Shown here piece by piece: positions 11,702 to 25,200 of a DNA stretch of 64,000 bases. Each line of letters opens with the position of its first letter. Position 1 is the stretch's first letter. The position numbers and the translations under genes were made by a program. The notes beneath the pieces were generated by a model. It made no database searches and was not told where the DNA came from. It was given only the letters and a program-made list of their open reading frames with translations. Origin of the DNA: Berberis thunbergii (taxonomy: Eukaryota > Streptophyta > Magnoliopsida > Ranunculales > Berberidaceae); NCBI GenBank assembly GCA_003290165.1, contig QNQO01008326.1, positions 445,228 through 509,227 of the forward strand, in the 5' to 3' direction.

Positions 11702-12560
11702 GTTTACTGCCACAGCATACTTTTTGTTCGTTCTACAATTTACAGCAAGTTACCTGTAGTGAAAATGGTCTCAATAACCTCAGTTAAGCGCTGCCTCCCG
11801 ACCCCCTTTTTGTAACTTTTTTTGGGTTGTTTACGCTACATGGAAGGATTCAGTCCCAAGATTTTGTAGACATTGTTATACTGTCTGAATATGTATATGC
11901 AATTACCCTCCTCATTATAAATTTATAAGTGACATATATTTGATGTAATTCACAGTTTCACTTACTGTTGTCATTGATGTTATCACTGGATTCGGTATTG
12001 TAGCTAGTTTCTGTTTTCTTTGGCTCATTCGAAAGAATGGAATCAGTTTTGGGAGGGATGAGTATACAAACGATGAGTCTAGTACAGGTGTTTAAAAGGG
12101 CCCGGGTGTTTTAGGGAAAATGAACCCAAAGTATATATCTGTCTAATAATGTGCAACGATAATCTCGCCTAGTGACATTTCAGCTTCAAGAGAATCCCAT
12201 TTTAAAACAGGGACATCAGGAAATCCACATCCACTCTGAAGTTTATAAACCAGATCTGCATACACATGTAACGAGCAAGAGCTGGCTCTCATCTGGTATC
12301 TTTCTTGAGCTCAAATTTCACTTGGCAAAAACTTATTGTGTTTATCACTAAGCAAGGCGTACATGGCGCTCGGAAAATCTGTTGGTTCAACCTCCATTTC
12401 AAAAGTTCCTTATTTAATTAAAAAAATTGAAAAAAAAAAATCATAAATTTGTTGCTGAGAAAGATTTCTTAAAAATCCGTAATTCGCTCGGATCTTTGTG
12501 ATGGTTGTTCAATTGTTGGAGTCTTGGACATTGGAATCTCATCAAACTTGCACAATTTCT

Positions 12561-12909
12561 TGGGTTGAAAATCGAATCGACGGTTCGGTTTTTCACCTAA
12601 ATCGTGAATTGAACGGACTTTGGTCGGTTTCAAAACTTTCAAACCGAAACTAAATTGACCATGAACAAAACCGAATCGATTCTACTTTATGCAAATCATA
12701 ATCGAAACGGTTAAAACTGAACTGACCGACTATTTTAAACATATTGTATTATTTTTATATAAAATATATATTATTTTATTATATATATTTGAGTTCAGTT
12801 TAGTCAGTTAAATCACATAGAAACCGAAAACCGAACTAACCACTTTGGTTTTGAATTTTTTAAAACCGAACCGGTCGGTCGGTTTAATTAATTTTTTGTT
12901 CAACCTTAA
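12561..12909. mobile_element. hAT-like MITE, AACCG-rich family, copy 2
   Basis: Starts TGGGTTGAAAATCGAATCGA and ends GTTCAACCTTA, with inner ACCGAA/TTCGGT words and an AT-rich centre as in the copy at 6909-7246. The flanks CAATTTCT and TAACTTCT agree at 6 of 8 positions, so the target duplication is decayed. Confidence 0.7.
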
Positions 12910-12951
12910 TAACTTCTGACATGTTCATGTGAGAGGCGATTCCATTTTTTT

Positions 12952-13337
12952 TTTAAATTGAGTCATTGACACTTTTTATTTATTAATATTATTAATGCAT
13001 GTCCGAAGGCTACATGACTGACCCTATAGGGTTAACCAAACCAAACCGAAGGTTACAATATTGTTGTCACTTGATATCCTCGTCGCCTCCATTTCGCATA
13101 GAGACTTGCTTTCGCTCCGGTCTATCGCCTCCACCTTGCATGAAGACTCATTTTCGCTTCGCTCCAGTCTAGTCCATCTAAGCAGCTGCATTTAATACCC
13201 GAAGACTTATCAACGGCGGAGCAAATGTGCTCCTAATAATCGGGCGAAAACTCACAAAATCCTAACTGGTGAGTTTTGAACCCGCAACCTCTCACAAGGA
13301 GAATGGATGTTCGACCAACTGAGCAACAATTGGTGGA
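12952..13337 (-). mobile_element. tRNA-derived SINE
   Basis: On the minus strand the head (13333 to about 13260) reads TTGCTCAGTTGGTCGAAC, a good A box, and then GAGGTTGCGGGTTCAAAACT, a B-box-like block at the normal spacing for a tRNA-type RNA polymerase III promoter. The body is unique sequence and the tail ends in an A-rich run. The element is flanked by the direct repeat CGATTCCATTTTTT at 12937-12951 and 13338-13352, the long target duplication expected of LINE-driven insertion. Confidence 0.85.
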
Positions 13338-14794
13338 CGATTCCATTTTTTTCACCATTGCAAGGAATTAAGTTCCTTCCGAAGAATATGCTAAATATTG
13401 AAGTTGGAGTAACAATTTGATGGTTCATTCAAAACTTTTCAGAACTCCCTTAAACCTTCACCACGTGATACACAAAAAATGAATTCGGACCTAATGCTAA
13501 AATAATGATAAAAAAAAGAGACAACAGTCAGACCTTTTTTTTTCTTCCTAATCATTCAACTTATTAGAACGATGATTCCAACATTTAAAAAACAAACTCT
13601 CTCAAGGCTCCAGCCTTTACTAAACCTTCTTGAAGCTCTAACTTTTGTTGTCTTACAAACGGTGAGTATAGAACTCAAGACGTGCGAATTAAATTGGGTT
13701 AAATTACCACAACATTAACCATCCAATCAGGCTGCCATTAGCTGAGATTCTTAAACCTACATACAAAGAAATTTTATATAGGCCAAAAATGTCCAAACCA
13801 AGCAAGGAAAGCCTACCGGCAGCCACAACATTCGGATTCTACATCAACGCCAGTGGTTTGATCTAGAAACTCAAGGTGAGTATTTATTTTTATTTTTTTT
13901 AGCTTTATTTTAGGGACTTTAAACTAGAATCCTATTTTAACAGTTTAGTTTTTTTTTTACTAAAAACCTTAATTTAAAGAGTCATGCTCACAAGCCTATT
14001 AAATTAAAGAAAATTAATATATTTGTTTTAACTTCCATTTGACAAAAGTGGGGGGAAAATCCCTAAATAAAAAAAAATTTGGAGGAAAAGGAGTAAAAAG
14101 AAAAGTCCCCATAGAAAAGCTAGAACGACTCTTTTTATTGCTAATCGACCCTCGTCTGCTGCTCAAGGTATGCTTTATTTTACTTCTTTCTCTGCAAAGT
14201 CTAGTTGTTACTGGCCTTTTGTTGATCTTTCTGGTTCAATAATTCTTTTCTATCTGTTCCTTTTCTTTTGGATGAAACTCTTATCTTTCTGTGAACATTC
14301 AGCTAATATGGTAATCTTGGCATTGTAGAAAGTATAACATACATTATGGAGAGATATAGAGAATATATATTTATTAGTTCAAACTTGGGGTCTGTTTGGT
14401 TGCACGGAAAATCGATATGGAAATTGAAACCGTTTTCGTGAATCTGATTATAAGGTCTCTCCCTCAGACTTAGTTTTTCATGAGTAGTGGAAAAACAATC
14501 TTACAAAGAATCGATTTTGTGTCAGTAAATAGACAATCAAACAACAAAAATTTGCATAACAAGGGAAATGGCATGGAAAATGGCCAACCATATTGACCCT
14601 TGGTGTTTAATTAGTTGTATGTAATGTTTTTTTTTTTTAAATTGTAATGGCCATAAAAGAAGTTTCAGTTGTAAACCAAAACTACAATTTTTATTGAACT
14701 TGTCAGTTTTTAATAACAAGTACTTCTTGTTGTTGGTAATTATCCAACTAGAACCAGTTTGATCAAGTGTTAATATATAACTATACTTGCCAAA

Positions 14795-14960
14795 TGTGTG
14801 ATGGCTTAGTATTTGAGCAGTGGCAGATGATATCACTAGGTCACGTGATCGATTCCAACCAACAGCCTTTGGGGTGGGAGGGGTTAAGGGATAAAAACGA
14901 GTGAGAGAGATTAAGGGATAAAAACGAGTGAGATTCGGGGACAAACATTTGTGACAAAGA
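14795..14960 (+). mobile_element. Possible tRNA-derived SINE head
   Basis: TGGCTTAGTATTTGAGCAGT resembles an A box and GGTCACGTGATCGATTCC contains a B-box-like GATCGATTC about 45 bases later. Downstream, a 25 bp unit GATTAAGGGATAAAAACGAG is repeated twice. No clear tail or target duplication was found, so this is tentative. Confidence 0.4.
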
Positions 14961-15140
14961 AATTGGCACGTGAAATATATCGTCGAATGACATATCATCA
15001 AACAATTTAGATTTAATCATAATAATTAACTAATTGTAGAGGTTAAAGTCTTATTTTATAAGGAGACTAATAGCTTATCTCTCCCCTAATTTTCTCACAA
15101 AATTAACATAGTGTTTAAAAATATATATAAAATAAGACAG

Positions 15141-15220
15141 AGTTTTCAAAAAAAAATTTACATTAAATTAATTATGGTGAATTAACACAAAGTTTTCAAA
15201 AAAAAATTTACATTAAATTA
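15141..15220. repeat. Two-copy 30 bp direct repeat
   Basis: AGTTTTCAAAAAAAAATTTA followed by CATTAAATTA occurs at 15141-15170 and again at 15191-15220, a 50 bp period in an AT-rich stretch. Confidence 0.85.
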
Positions 15221-15453
15221 ACAACACAGAGTTTAGAAGGATATACTCTTCCTTAAATCCTTTTCTACAAGCCTTCTAATTGGAGGGCTTCCTTTTGGGC
15301 AATTCACAGTCATTAGTCTAATACTATGAATACTTATCTTTATTCAATGAAGTTTGACTAGTATCATCCTCTACAGAGGAAGAGGAGGAAGCAGGCTCCA
15401 TCTGTAAATGAACATGCCCGATACAACTTGTAAATATTAAAGAATGATATTAA

Positions 15454-15783
15454 GGGTGTGTTTGGTTGCATGGAATCCTATGTCATGAGAATTCATGATG
15501 GGACCACTACATTTTAGACTAAATTGATATATCACTCCACATTTACCATTTGACCACCATTTGATTTTGTGATCAATGGTGGGAATGAAAGTCACATAAA
15601 CATGAGAATCTCACTCCTTGGCCCCCCAAGGCATGTGATTCTCATGTTCATGGGACTTTCATTCCCACCATTGATCACAAAACCAAATGGTGGATGTGGA
15701 GTGATATATCAATTTAGCCTAAAATGTAGTGGTCCCCCCATGGATTCCCATGACATAGGATTTCATGCAACCAAACACACCCT
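15454..15783. mobile_element. Tourist-like foldback MITE
   Basis: A 330 bp near-perfect hairpin starting GGGTGTGTTTGGTTGCATGG and ending in its complement (CAACCAAACACACCCT). The long arms include ATTTTAGACTAAATTGATAT and CATTCCCACCATTGATCAC. The GGGTGTGTTTGGTT terminus is characteristic of PIF/Harbinger Tourist MITEs. The flanks TAA and TGA differ by one base from the expected 3 bp duplication. Confidence 0.88.
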
Positions 15784-16244
15784 GAGATTCAATTAAACAA
15801 CAACAAAATAACCTAAAAAGAAACCAAAACCAAACAAAATTTAAGACAACTTTAAGTCCTAATTAACAAAGAAACAAACAACAAATCTCCGAAGGACCAA
15901 GTCCTAATTCATCTTTCAAAAAAAAATTTCCAAATCTTCTTCAATGTTTCTAAAGAGTTATTTCTCATGAAAACAAAATAACTGAAAATGTTCCCATACC
16001 GATTTGCTTAAAAAAAAATCCACCGGACATGCTACAGCAGCAAAAAATAAAATAAAGCCACAAACTTCCCTAGCTAAGAAGAGTTGGGAAGCTGGGTACA
16101 ATAACACAGAGAAGGCCAAAACGCTTTACAGAATGTACAATGCACCATGTAAGAAATTTGGCGACATATTATCACCATTCAAGATGATAAAAGCCAAACA
16201 GTTTGTATACACTCTTCGATGCTATCATTGTGTCTGTCATCTAT

Positions 16245-19200
16245 TTACTTTTTTGTGTATGATAGATATGGCTCTTGGGCAATAGTTAGAACATCAGGCC
16301 TTTCTGCTTGGTTGTAGGTTAAACATCGGCGTATCAACTCCTGCATAACAGCGGAAAATACAATATTTGAATACTTGAACTGAAAGCTTTGAAAATTTGT
16401 AGTATTCTAGATCTGTTGTATAAACCAAAAGCCTAATGCGTAACGAAAATCCATCTTGGGACTTTGACAGATGGTGAATCTCCAAGAAAGTACTAGATAG
16501 GATTAAATTACATTTACCCGTTTCATTTTCAAAGTTCAACTTCATTTTATCGTTTTATATACTCGAATGTCGCCCCAAATACAGATGGCTTAGGATTAGT
16601 TTTCACCCTATAGTAAGAATCCAAATCACAAAGGAAACTAATCAGTTGTTAATTCAAGGGTGAAGAACCTTACTTTCGCCTCACTTGAGACAGCAGGCCG
16701 TGAAGGGAAGTCCACCTTGCGCGCTTTAATGATTGTGTCCTCACGGAGTATCCTCTCTTGTGTCTGGTCGTGCCCAAAAGGGCGTTTACCAAAGAGCATT
16801 TGGTAAAAAGAACACCAGCTGACCAAACATCAACCTGTTTCCAGAGTGATTGGATGAGAACAGTGAAATAGTATAAAAAAAATATATAAATAAAAAGTAA
16901 ATATCTTGATCCATTGTACTAGTACGACATGATGTATACTAAGTCTCAATACTTGAACGTTATAGTGATGGAGGAAAAGAGAAAAAAAAAAAGTCCCTCC
17001 ATCCTCCACCCATTCACTTCCTAGTCCTACTCTTCCTCATTCAAACTATTTCACTTTCTCAAAATTTAGTTCTATCTTTCCCCTTGTTCAAAATTTAGTT
17101 TACTCCCCCTTACTCTTGCTGCACTGCTGAAGTGCCAACCAACAGCATATTGAATTTTCACACAAAAATCAAATATTGTTGACATTAAAAGTCAAAATGA
17201 ACCAAGAACTGAAAACCCAACCTTCTCAAGTAATGATGATAATAGGTCTCAGTAAAGAATCATCCCCCCCCCACACACACACACACACACACACCTTCCT
17301 CTTCTCTGACTGAGGCACAGCCGCACAAGTACTAACATAAATCTAGTTTATACTCACTGAAGGTTTTCTGAGCTGCTAAACCCAAGAGAGGATAAACTGC
17401 AGTTGTCAGGTTCATAAGGAGAAGAGTATAGGAATGACTTGCTAAAGATTACTTTGCCATATGGACGTGATGCAAACTTTGCAAGCGGGTTTAGGGTTTG
17501 ACTTTAATGTCGGGATCATGTTGAGAATCTTCCAAGCTGTTCACATCTGTAGATATCCTCTCTAGGAATAAATCATCCACAGTGATCTTAATATCCTCAA
17601 AGATTTTTTGTTTCTCTCCTTCCAGATATCCTAAATCACAAACTGAAACCCTCTTTACCAGTCACACCCCCACCCCTTGAGCTTCATTGTAATCATCTTC
17701 TAATTATCAGTCGACTCAAACTTACAAAAATAATAATAATAACAGTAATAAAATAAATAAATAGTAATCAGCTCTTTCCAGAATTACATTGAAGGTGGGT
17801 ATGTTTCCGATTAAGGAGGACCAATGAGCTCCTGCTGGTGCATTGAGATCTGATATTATGGGTACAAATTCTTGATATAGGTCATTATCTTGGACAAATA
17901 TTATAAGTTCTCTTTGGTTATTTTGCTCAAACAAAATATATACTTATTGACCAAAGATTACAAGTTTTCTTAAGTCATTCGCTTAAATAAAATATATACT
18001 TATTTTCAACAGTAGAGATACAAAACTCTATGAAGTTGTAAACTAGCATGTGATTTCTGCATGGCAGGAATGCCAAGCAGTGTTTCTTTCTACCCAACTC
18101 CGATATGGACAATGGTCAGGGAAACTAACCTTTGATGATATGAATGGTGTCTTGCTAAGCTCAAAACATTCTGGGGGCAAGTACCTGCAAATGAAGAAAA
18201 TCAAACTTTTAAAATTGTTGAGTCAATAAATGCAAAATAACAAAGTATCTATGTAAATGTACATACACATACATCCATTCAGATATTTAAATATGACTTT
18301 GAATTGTTTCTTCGACAAATAGAAGAGAATAATGTATTGAGTAGTATGGGTCATATGTGTCTGTGTGTAAAAAACAAAGATGTATTGAGAAGTGATTACA
18401 AAGAAAAGATGCACAAGGAAGGCTAACATAACCCAACACACGCAAGCAACAAGGATGCACAAACATGGACACAACAAGCCGATTAGACAATTTCCAAAAC
18501 ACTAGGAGTCGGCGACATGTCAAACTTTTTTTAATGTTAAAAAAATTGTGAACAAAAACAATGATGAATAATCCAAGAGGGATGGAGTTGATGCTCCCAC
18601 ATCTATAGTATGAGTAGTTGAAGCAAGACATAAAACATCTAAATACGTTATGATGCATAATTTGTAAACATTCAAGAAGCACACATGATGATACAACAGT
18701 AAAAACATAAATTGATAGTTTTATACATAACTCAAAAGTATTAACTTAACGTCTCAATCATACTTGATTTTTACTATTGCCATCTTACATCAGGTGTTGT
18801 TTGCACCCAGAATGTGGGCACCCACAGGTTACAAAAAATTGTCCAGGGACGTCTTGACCGTGTCCTATACGTGTCTCACCGATCAAGTCTCATTGATACG
18901 TTGACCACGCATCCAAGTTGGACTCGCAAATGTGAATTTTTTCAAAGAGTCCATGCACACCCTTGGCAGTATCTATTATCCTGATAAGAGGGTCTACAAA
19001 AAAAAGTGCAGAAAGCCAATTAAAACAGATCTCAATGAGTGAGTAACAACATAGCCCTCAAGAAGGATCCCTCTGAACTCCACAAATCCTAGACACTAAG
19101 TAAACAACTAACGTCTTCAAGCATGCTCCAAGATGCTCCAACAAACGTTATGTTTTATTAAGAGGCAAACCCCAAATAAGAATCCACGTTATCTCCATGA

Positions 19201-22200
19201 TGACCTTCATACCCACCACCCATTTTCTCGAACACGCTTTTATCTTGTCTAACCAAGCATGCTATCAGAAGTGCACGGAACCAGCCTCAGTCCCAATTTG
19301 TCCACGTTCTTCCAGAATCCCTTTTGTGCTTTCAACTTCTGAAAACATCAACCACCCTCTGATATTGAAGAATTTGAATGGACGAATAAGGTAAACCCAC
19401 TTATGTTAACCAAGTATCATCTGATGTATCTTCCAATTTGCCTCATCTCGTAAAGAATGCTTTAATAATTGTTCTCATAATGATTACATTGTTCAACTTC
19501 ACAAGCCCCTTTATCCCTTAACAGCCACTCTTACGCTTTGAAGCCTTATTGGTAATCTTGAATCTCTTCATCCTATTTCTCCTTTTCTCATTTATGTGCA
19601 CTTCATTGTCAATGTTTTCTTTTTTCACACAAAATACGATTTTATAGTTGAATATTGTCTATTCAAGTCAGTGTTTCGGACCATCCAATGTAGTTAAGGC
19701 GTTGAGGCAGACAGACCTGAAAACACCTTAGGCATGAGGCGTGAGGCATAAGGCAAAGCGGACGCCTCACTTAGGCGGTCTTAACTTTTTTGAAAGATTT
19801 TTTTATAATAAATTGAAACATATTAGCATAATATTATACATTATCATTTTGATAAGTATCATAAGTGACACAACTACCTAGAATCGAAATATTTAAAAAA
19901 AATTAATAATAAAATAAAACATATCTGCATAATATTATTCATCATCATTTTGATAAGTATCATAAGCAAATATGTACAAAAAGTGACACAACTACCTAGA
20001 AACGAAATGAAAATATAATAAAGTAGCATAACATAGTGAAAAAATGCACTACATAAGTGTCAAGTAACTTGCAAACATCCACTAAATCATTAAAAATCAA
20101 TAACTTGAGAATATTGAATATTTGTTAGAAGAAATTGTTGATAAAAATCTACAAGTATAATCACTATTGGTATTCCAAAAACATAAAAATCATTGAACTA
20201 AGCTATGAAAAATCAAGATTGATGTTGATCACAAACATGGTATGTTTTTCCAAAAAGTAATATACAAAGTGACAAATTTATCAAAACTTAAAAACATTTT
20301 ATCTTGTTTTTATCAGATTGATCAAATATTACACCAATAAACATAAAACCTTATTATAGAGCGGGTTGCAACCTTTTTTGCTGCAATTAGGCTGCAAATG
20401 GGCTGAAAATGGGTTGCAATTGGGCTGCCTACAACCTGTTTTTGGGTTGAGGCAGTGAGGCAGGGCGGTCTGAGGCGGCCGCCTCATTTTACCACACCGC
20501 ATTGCCTCACTTTGAGGCAGAATTTTGTAAAAACGCCTTCAGGCGCAGCGGGCCTTGACTACACTGGGACCATCATCAAAGTATATTTCTCCTTGCATAT
20601 TTAATGTGTTGCATGTTGAAATTAATAACGGATGGATACTTGGTTTAGCAATTTTAGTGAAGAAACTATCCACAACATATTGTGACAATCAAGCATACAC
20701 CTTCATGCAAACAATCTGGTTTATGGTGGACGGATAATGCATGTCAAGGAAGGTTGATTGTTACTTCAATTGAGGCCTAGGCTTTGAAGCCTTATTGGTA
20801 ATCTTGAATCTCTTCATCCTATTTCTCCTTTTTCTCATTTATGTGCACTTCATTGTCAATGTTTTCTTTTTTCACACAAAATACGATTTTATAGTTGAAT
20901 ATTGTCTATTCAAGTCAGTGTTTCGGACCATCCATTGTAGTTAAGGCGTTGAGGCAGACAGACCTGAAAACACCTTAGGCATGAGGCGTGAGGCATAAGG
21001 CAAAGCGGACGCCTCACTTAGGCGGTCTTAACTTTTTGAAAGATTTTTTTATAATAAATTGAAACATATTAGCATAATATTATACATTATCATTTTGATA
21101 AGTATCATAAGTGACACAACTACCTAGAATCGAAATATTTAAAAAAAATTATAATAAAATAAAACATATCTGCATAATATTATTCATCATCATTTTGATA
21201 AGTATCATAAGCAAATATGTACAAAAAGTGACACAACTACCTAGAAACGAAATGAAAATATAATAAAGTAGCATAACATAGTGAAAAAATGCACTACATA
21301 AGTGTCAAGTAACTTGCAAACATCCACTAAATCATTAAAAATCAATAACTTGAGAATATTGAATATTTGTTAGAAGAAATTGTTGATAAAAATCTACAAG
21401 TATAATCACTATTGGTATTCCAAAAACATAAAAATCATTGAACTAAGCTATGAAAAATCAAGATTGATGTTGATCACAAACATGGTATGTTTTTCCAAAA
21501 AGTAATATACAAAGTGACAAATTTATCAAAACTTAAAAACATTTTATCTTGTTTTTATCAGATTGATCAAATATTACACCAATAAACATAAAACCTTATT
21601 ATAGAGCGGGTTGCAACCTTTTTTGCTGCAATTAGGCTGCAAATGGGCTGAAAATGGGTTGCAATTGGGCTGCCTACAACCTGTTTTTGGGTTGAGGCAG
21701 TGAGGCAGGGCGGTCTGAGGCGGCCGCCTCATTTTACCACACCGCATTGCCTCACTTTGAGGCAGAATTTTGTAAAAACGCCTTCAGGCGCAGCGGGCCT
21801 TGACTACACTGGGACCATCATCAAAGTATATTTCTCCTTGCATATTTAATGTGTTGCATGTTGAAATTAATAACGGATGGATACTTGGTTTAGCAATTTT
21901 AGTGAAGAAACTATCCACAACATATTGTGACAATCAAGCATACACCTTCATGCAAACAATCTGGTTTATGGTGGACGGATAATGCATGTCAAGGAAGGTT
22001 GATTGTTACTTCAATTGAGGCCTAGCTTTGAGTAAGCTAATAGTTAAATTAAACCAAATATAAAAATCAGCTAGGTATCTTATTGGTAGATATTTATCTG
22101 GTGGTTGATTTTAACTTTGTCTACCATATGCATGTCTTATTCATCTGCCCCAACTTGGGAGAATTGACAAAGTTCTTTATTTCATGCTTTTGTTGTCTTT

Positions 22201-25200
22201 ATTTTACATTGGGTCTCTTTCCTTAGGTGTCATATAATTATTTTCAGAACAGGATGTAAAATAAAAATTAAACAAAAACTTCTAGATATTGAAAATACAA
22301 GAAGATGTGATATTCCACTTACCAATATGTGCCAGCACCCTGGGATGTAAGTTCCATACCCTGGGACCCAACATCATCCTCTACTATCTTGCTTAGACCA
22401 AAATCAGTCACCTTTGCAACACCAACCTCATCAAATAGAACATTCCCAGGCTTCAAATCATAATGGATAATTTTTTGTGTTCTTTTGTTCAAATATACAA
22501 GGCCTTGAAATATCTGAACAATGACAATTCTTGCTTCCCTCTCTGGAAGTATAGGTGTTGCTTTAAGAATTGCGTCAAGATCTTTCCCTGAGTCACAGAA
22601 GGGACGAACATGGTAAGAATTCATGACTGCAGTGAATAGCTTGTTCTGTGCAATTTCTGTATGGTTTCCCCTTTTCTTTCCAACAAATATATAAGAGCAA
22701 TAAATAGAACATCAAACAGGTCATCAAAGAAACAGAATTACCACTGCAATACTCTAAGATGGTGCAAAATGTGTTCTGATCTATCTCAAAGATGTCCCAG
22801 AGCCGCACAATGTGATGATGCACCAAAGACTTATGAATGTTATATTCCCGTATGGCATGGCGAATGTAACTTTGCTTCTTCTCTTCACTCCATTGAGCAT
22901 TCAAACCATGAAGCTTGCAAGCAACATATCTGTACTCCACCAAGTCATATGCCTGCTTGAAACTTTCCACTTCAGATCACTGCAAAAAGGTATATACTCA
23001 CAAATGCCTATGTATAGGCAAACTACGACTTCAAATTGTGGGCAATAAGTTTAGGACCTTGGAGATGGTGACTGATGTTTTAGAAAATGTGTCAACAAAA
23101 TGTATATCTGCAGTTTCCATAGAATTGACTAATAAGGCAGGTCTTGTAGAACTGAAGGAAAGTACACACTTGGAGTTTTACCTTGTACACCTCACTGAAT
23201 CCTCCCTTCCCAAGAAGGTTCAAGAGGGCATAACGTTGGTTCAAAATCTGAAAATTGTTAAAATGGGATCCATCTTCGTCCCGTATACGCTTCATCTCAC
23301 GTATGAGCCTTCCCTTTTCCAGTTCATATCGATCTCTCTCCCTCAACAAATTTTCTTCCTCCTGAAAAATGACAACAAGGTAATAGGCCTAAAATAGGAA
23401 TATGAATGAACACCATAACCGTCACATCGCTGCTTCATATACGAGCCCAAGAATAAAATGCCCAGTAAAATAGACAGTCTTACACGCTTGATGCTTGATA
23501 GACGAGTTTTATAAATCTCATCCTGAAGTAGAAAATCTTCTTCTGCTACTCCTGTTTCAGCATCACTTGCATCGCCCTTATCTATTGTGTTAAAAACGGT
23601 TCAAATAAGTCATCAAATGATACTGGGAAAATGATAAGATTATGCTAATCAAAGTTATGACAAGTCATGGTAAGTTGGAAGGCACCTTTGGTTCTACTGA
23701 GCCACATCTCAAATATTTTAAGCAAATAGAATGTGTATGTTGAGAATTTTAAAACTGATTAAGCTAAACAGAATCGAAATATTGAAGTGAAAGAAAGAAC
23801 TAATACCAGATTGACGTTTCTTCAACAATTTCCTGTGCCGCTCAATAGCCTCCTTCGTTTCCAATAATTGTTTCTAAGAAAACAGAAATAATGGCATCAA
23901 GCCATCAACACCATATCCTGTCCTTGCTCTTCTACTTTTTTGTATCAGTGAAATAAACTATGAAAAAATTTTATTTTCATATAGAAATAGAACAAACATA
24001 AGTTAAATAAACAAACAGCATATGATACAAAATATGTCCCCACTTTACCACCTTCCATGGAGGTAAGAGGTTTTTTAGTAAACTCAAAATAATTGGTACT
24101 GAACCAAGACCTGTGAGATAAGAACAAAGTTTTCCAAAGCTAAAAAGCCTTGTATTAAAAGAGTGCAAGTCTACACTTGAGAGTATTTTATTTGAAAGCT
24201 TCCTAAGCCATGTCAGAAATTTTTTGGCACAACCATCAATTCTTCCTGGGCTAGTCACCTTTCTAGCACAACAACTCTTCCTCTTCGTGAATTGCGGAGT
24301 CGCATGAAAGCCCATCCAATCTATTTATCTATGGTAGCAATCCCCAAAAGATCCCTAGGACAAGTTCATCTATACATCAATGGGTAGGGATCTGTTGACT
24401 AAAATTTACTAAAACTACACTGATCAACTTAGAAGTTTTGAAATCACTAATTTTTTTGTATTATTATATGCCATGTATGTTGCTCACGAATTTCAATGCA
24501 TCGACATAATCCTGTGAAAGGTAGTTTGTATTCCCATGTCACTGTTATCTTCAATATATTAAACCTCTAGAATTTTTTATCTTTTTTTTCCTTGTAAAGA
24601 AATGCTCAATGATTTATTAGAAAATATATAGAACTAAGTATTACACGACGATCATAAGTCATACGACAACTCAAATTTTTTTAGAAGTAGCTAATTCTTT
24701 TTAGGAGGCGATCAACAAGTAAAAAAAATCATCTCCACTAAAAATCAGTAAATGGATTTTTACTAGAAATGCCAGTACAAATACTTCAGTGTCATACTTT
24801 TTTTAATTATTTTTTGGGGAAGGGGACAAAATATTTTTTGGAAATAGATAGCATCAATAAGGATGCTATAATGGATATAACTACACGGCGGGCCTTACAA
24901 TAACAGACTTGACTTCTTTGACGGGAAAAAAAAAGGCTGAAAAGAACTTACAAGCTGAGAATTAAGATCTTTCAGCGTTTGTCCATCCTCCCAAGTTTCA
25001 GATATAATAGTTCCAGCTCTACAAACCAAAAAATAACATAAGAAAAATATCAAATCCTTCAAACAACAAACGAAGGACTTTCATTAATTAAGAAAAAAAA
25101 AAGTGACAAAAAATTGAGGTCATAAAATGTGGATGGGTGGGGTGCAAAATTGACAGTCAAATTACTCCATAAACACTTGCTGTGAACAAAAATTGCAAGA

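Larger units (their letters stand above)
19535..22025. repeat. 1.25 kb near-perfect tandem duplication in a TOUSLED intron
   Basis: Copy 1 is 19535-20780 (1246 bp) and copy 2 is 20781-22025 (1245 bp). Both begin GCTTTGAAGCCTTATTGG and end TCAATTGAGGCCTAG. I found only four differences: three single-base length changes in runs or short repeats and one A/T substitution next to the inner element (CCAATG versus CCATTG). Each copy contains one complete hAT-like element. The block lies in the long intron between the two exons at 22323-22587 and 18130-18184. Confidence 0.97.

Noticed and set aside
14388..14460. GGGTCTGTTTGGTTGCACGG, like a Tourist MITE end
   Set aside because: No inverted partner or target duplication could be found nearby.
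20555..21982. Two identical 60-codon frames
   Set aside because: They are the same non-coding sequence repeated by the tandem duplication.
22661..23397. Plus-strand frames over the kinase exons
   Set aside because: Antisense shadows of TOUSLED exons and introns.
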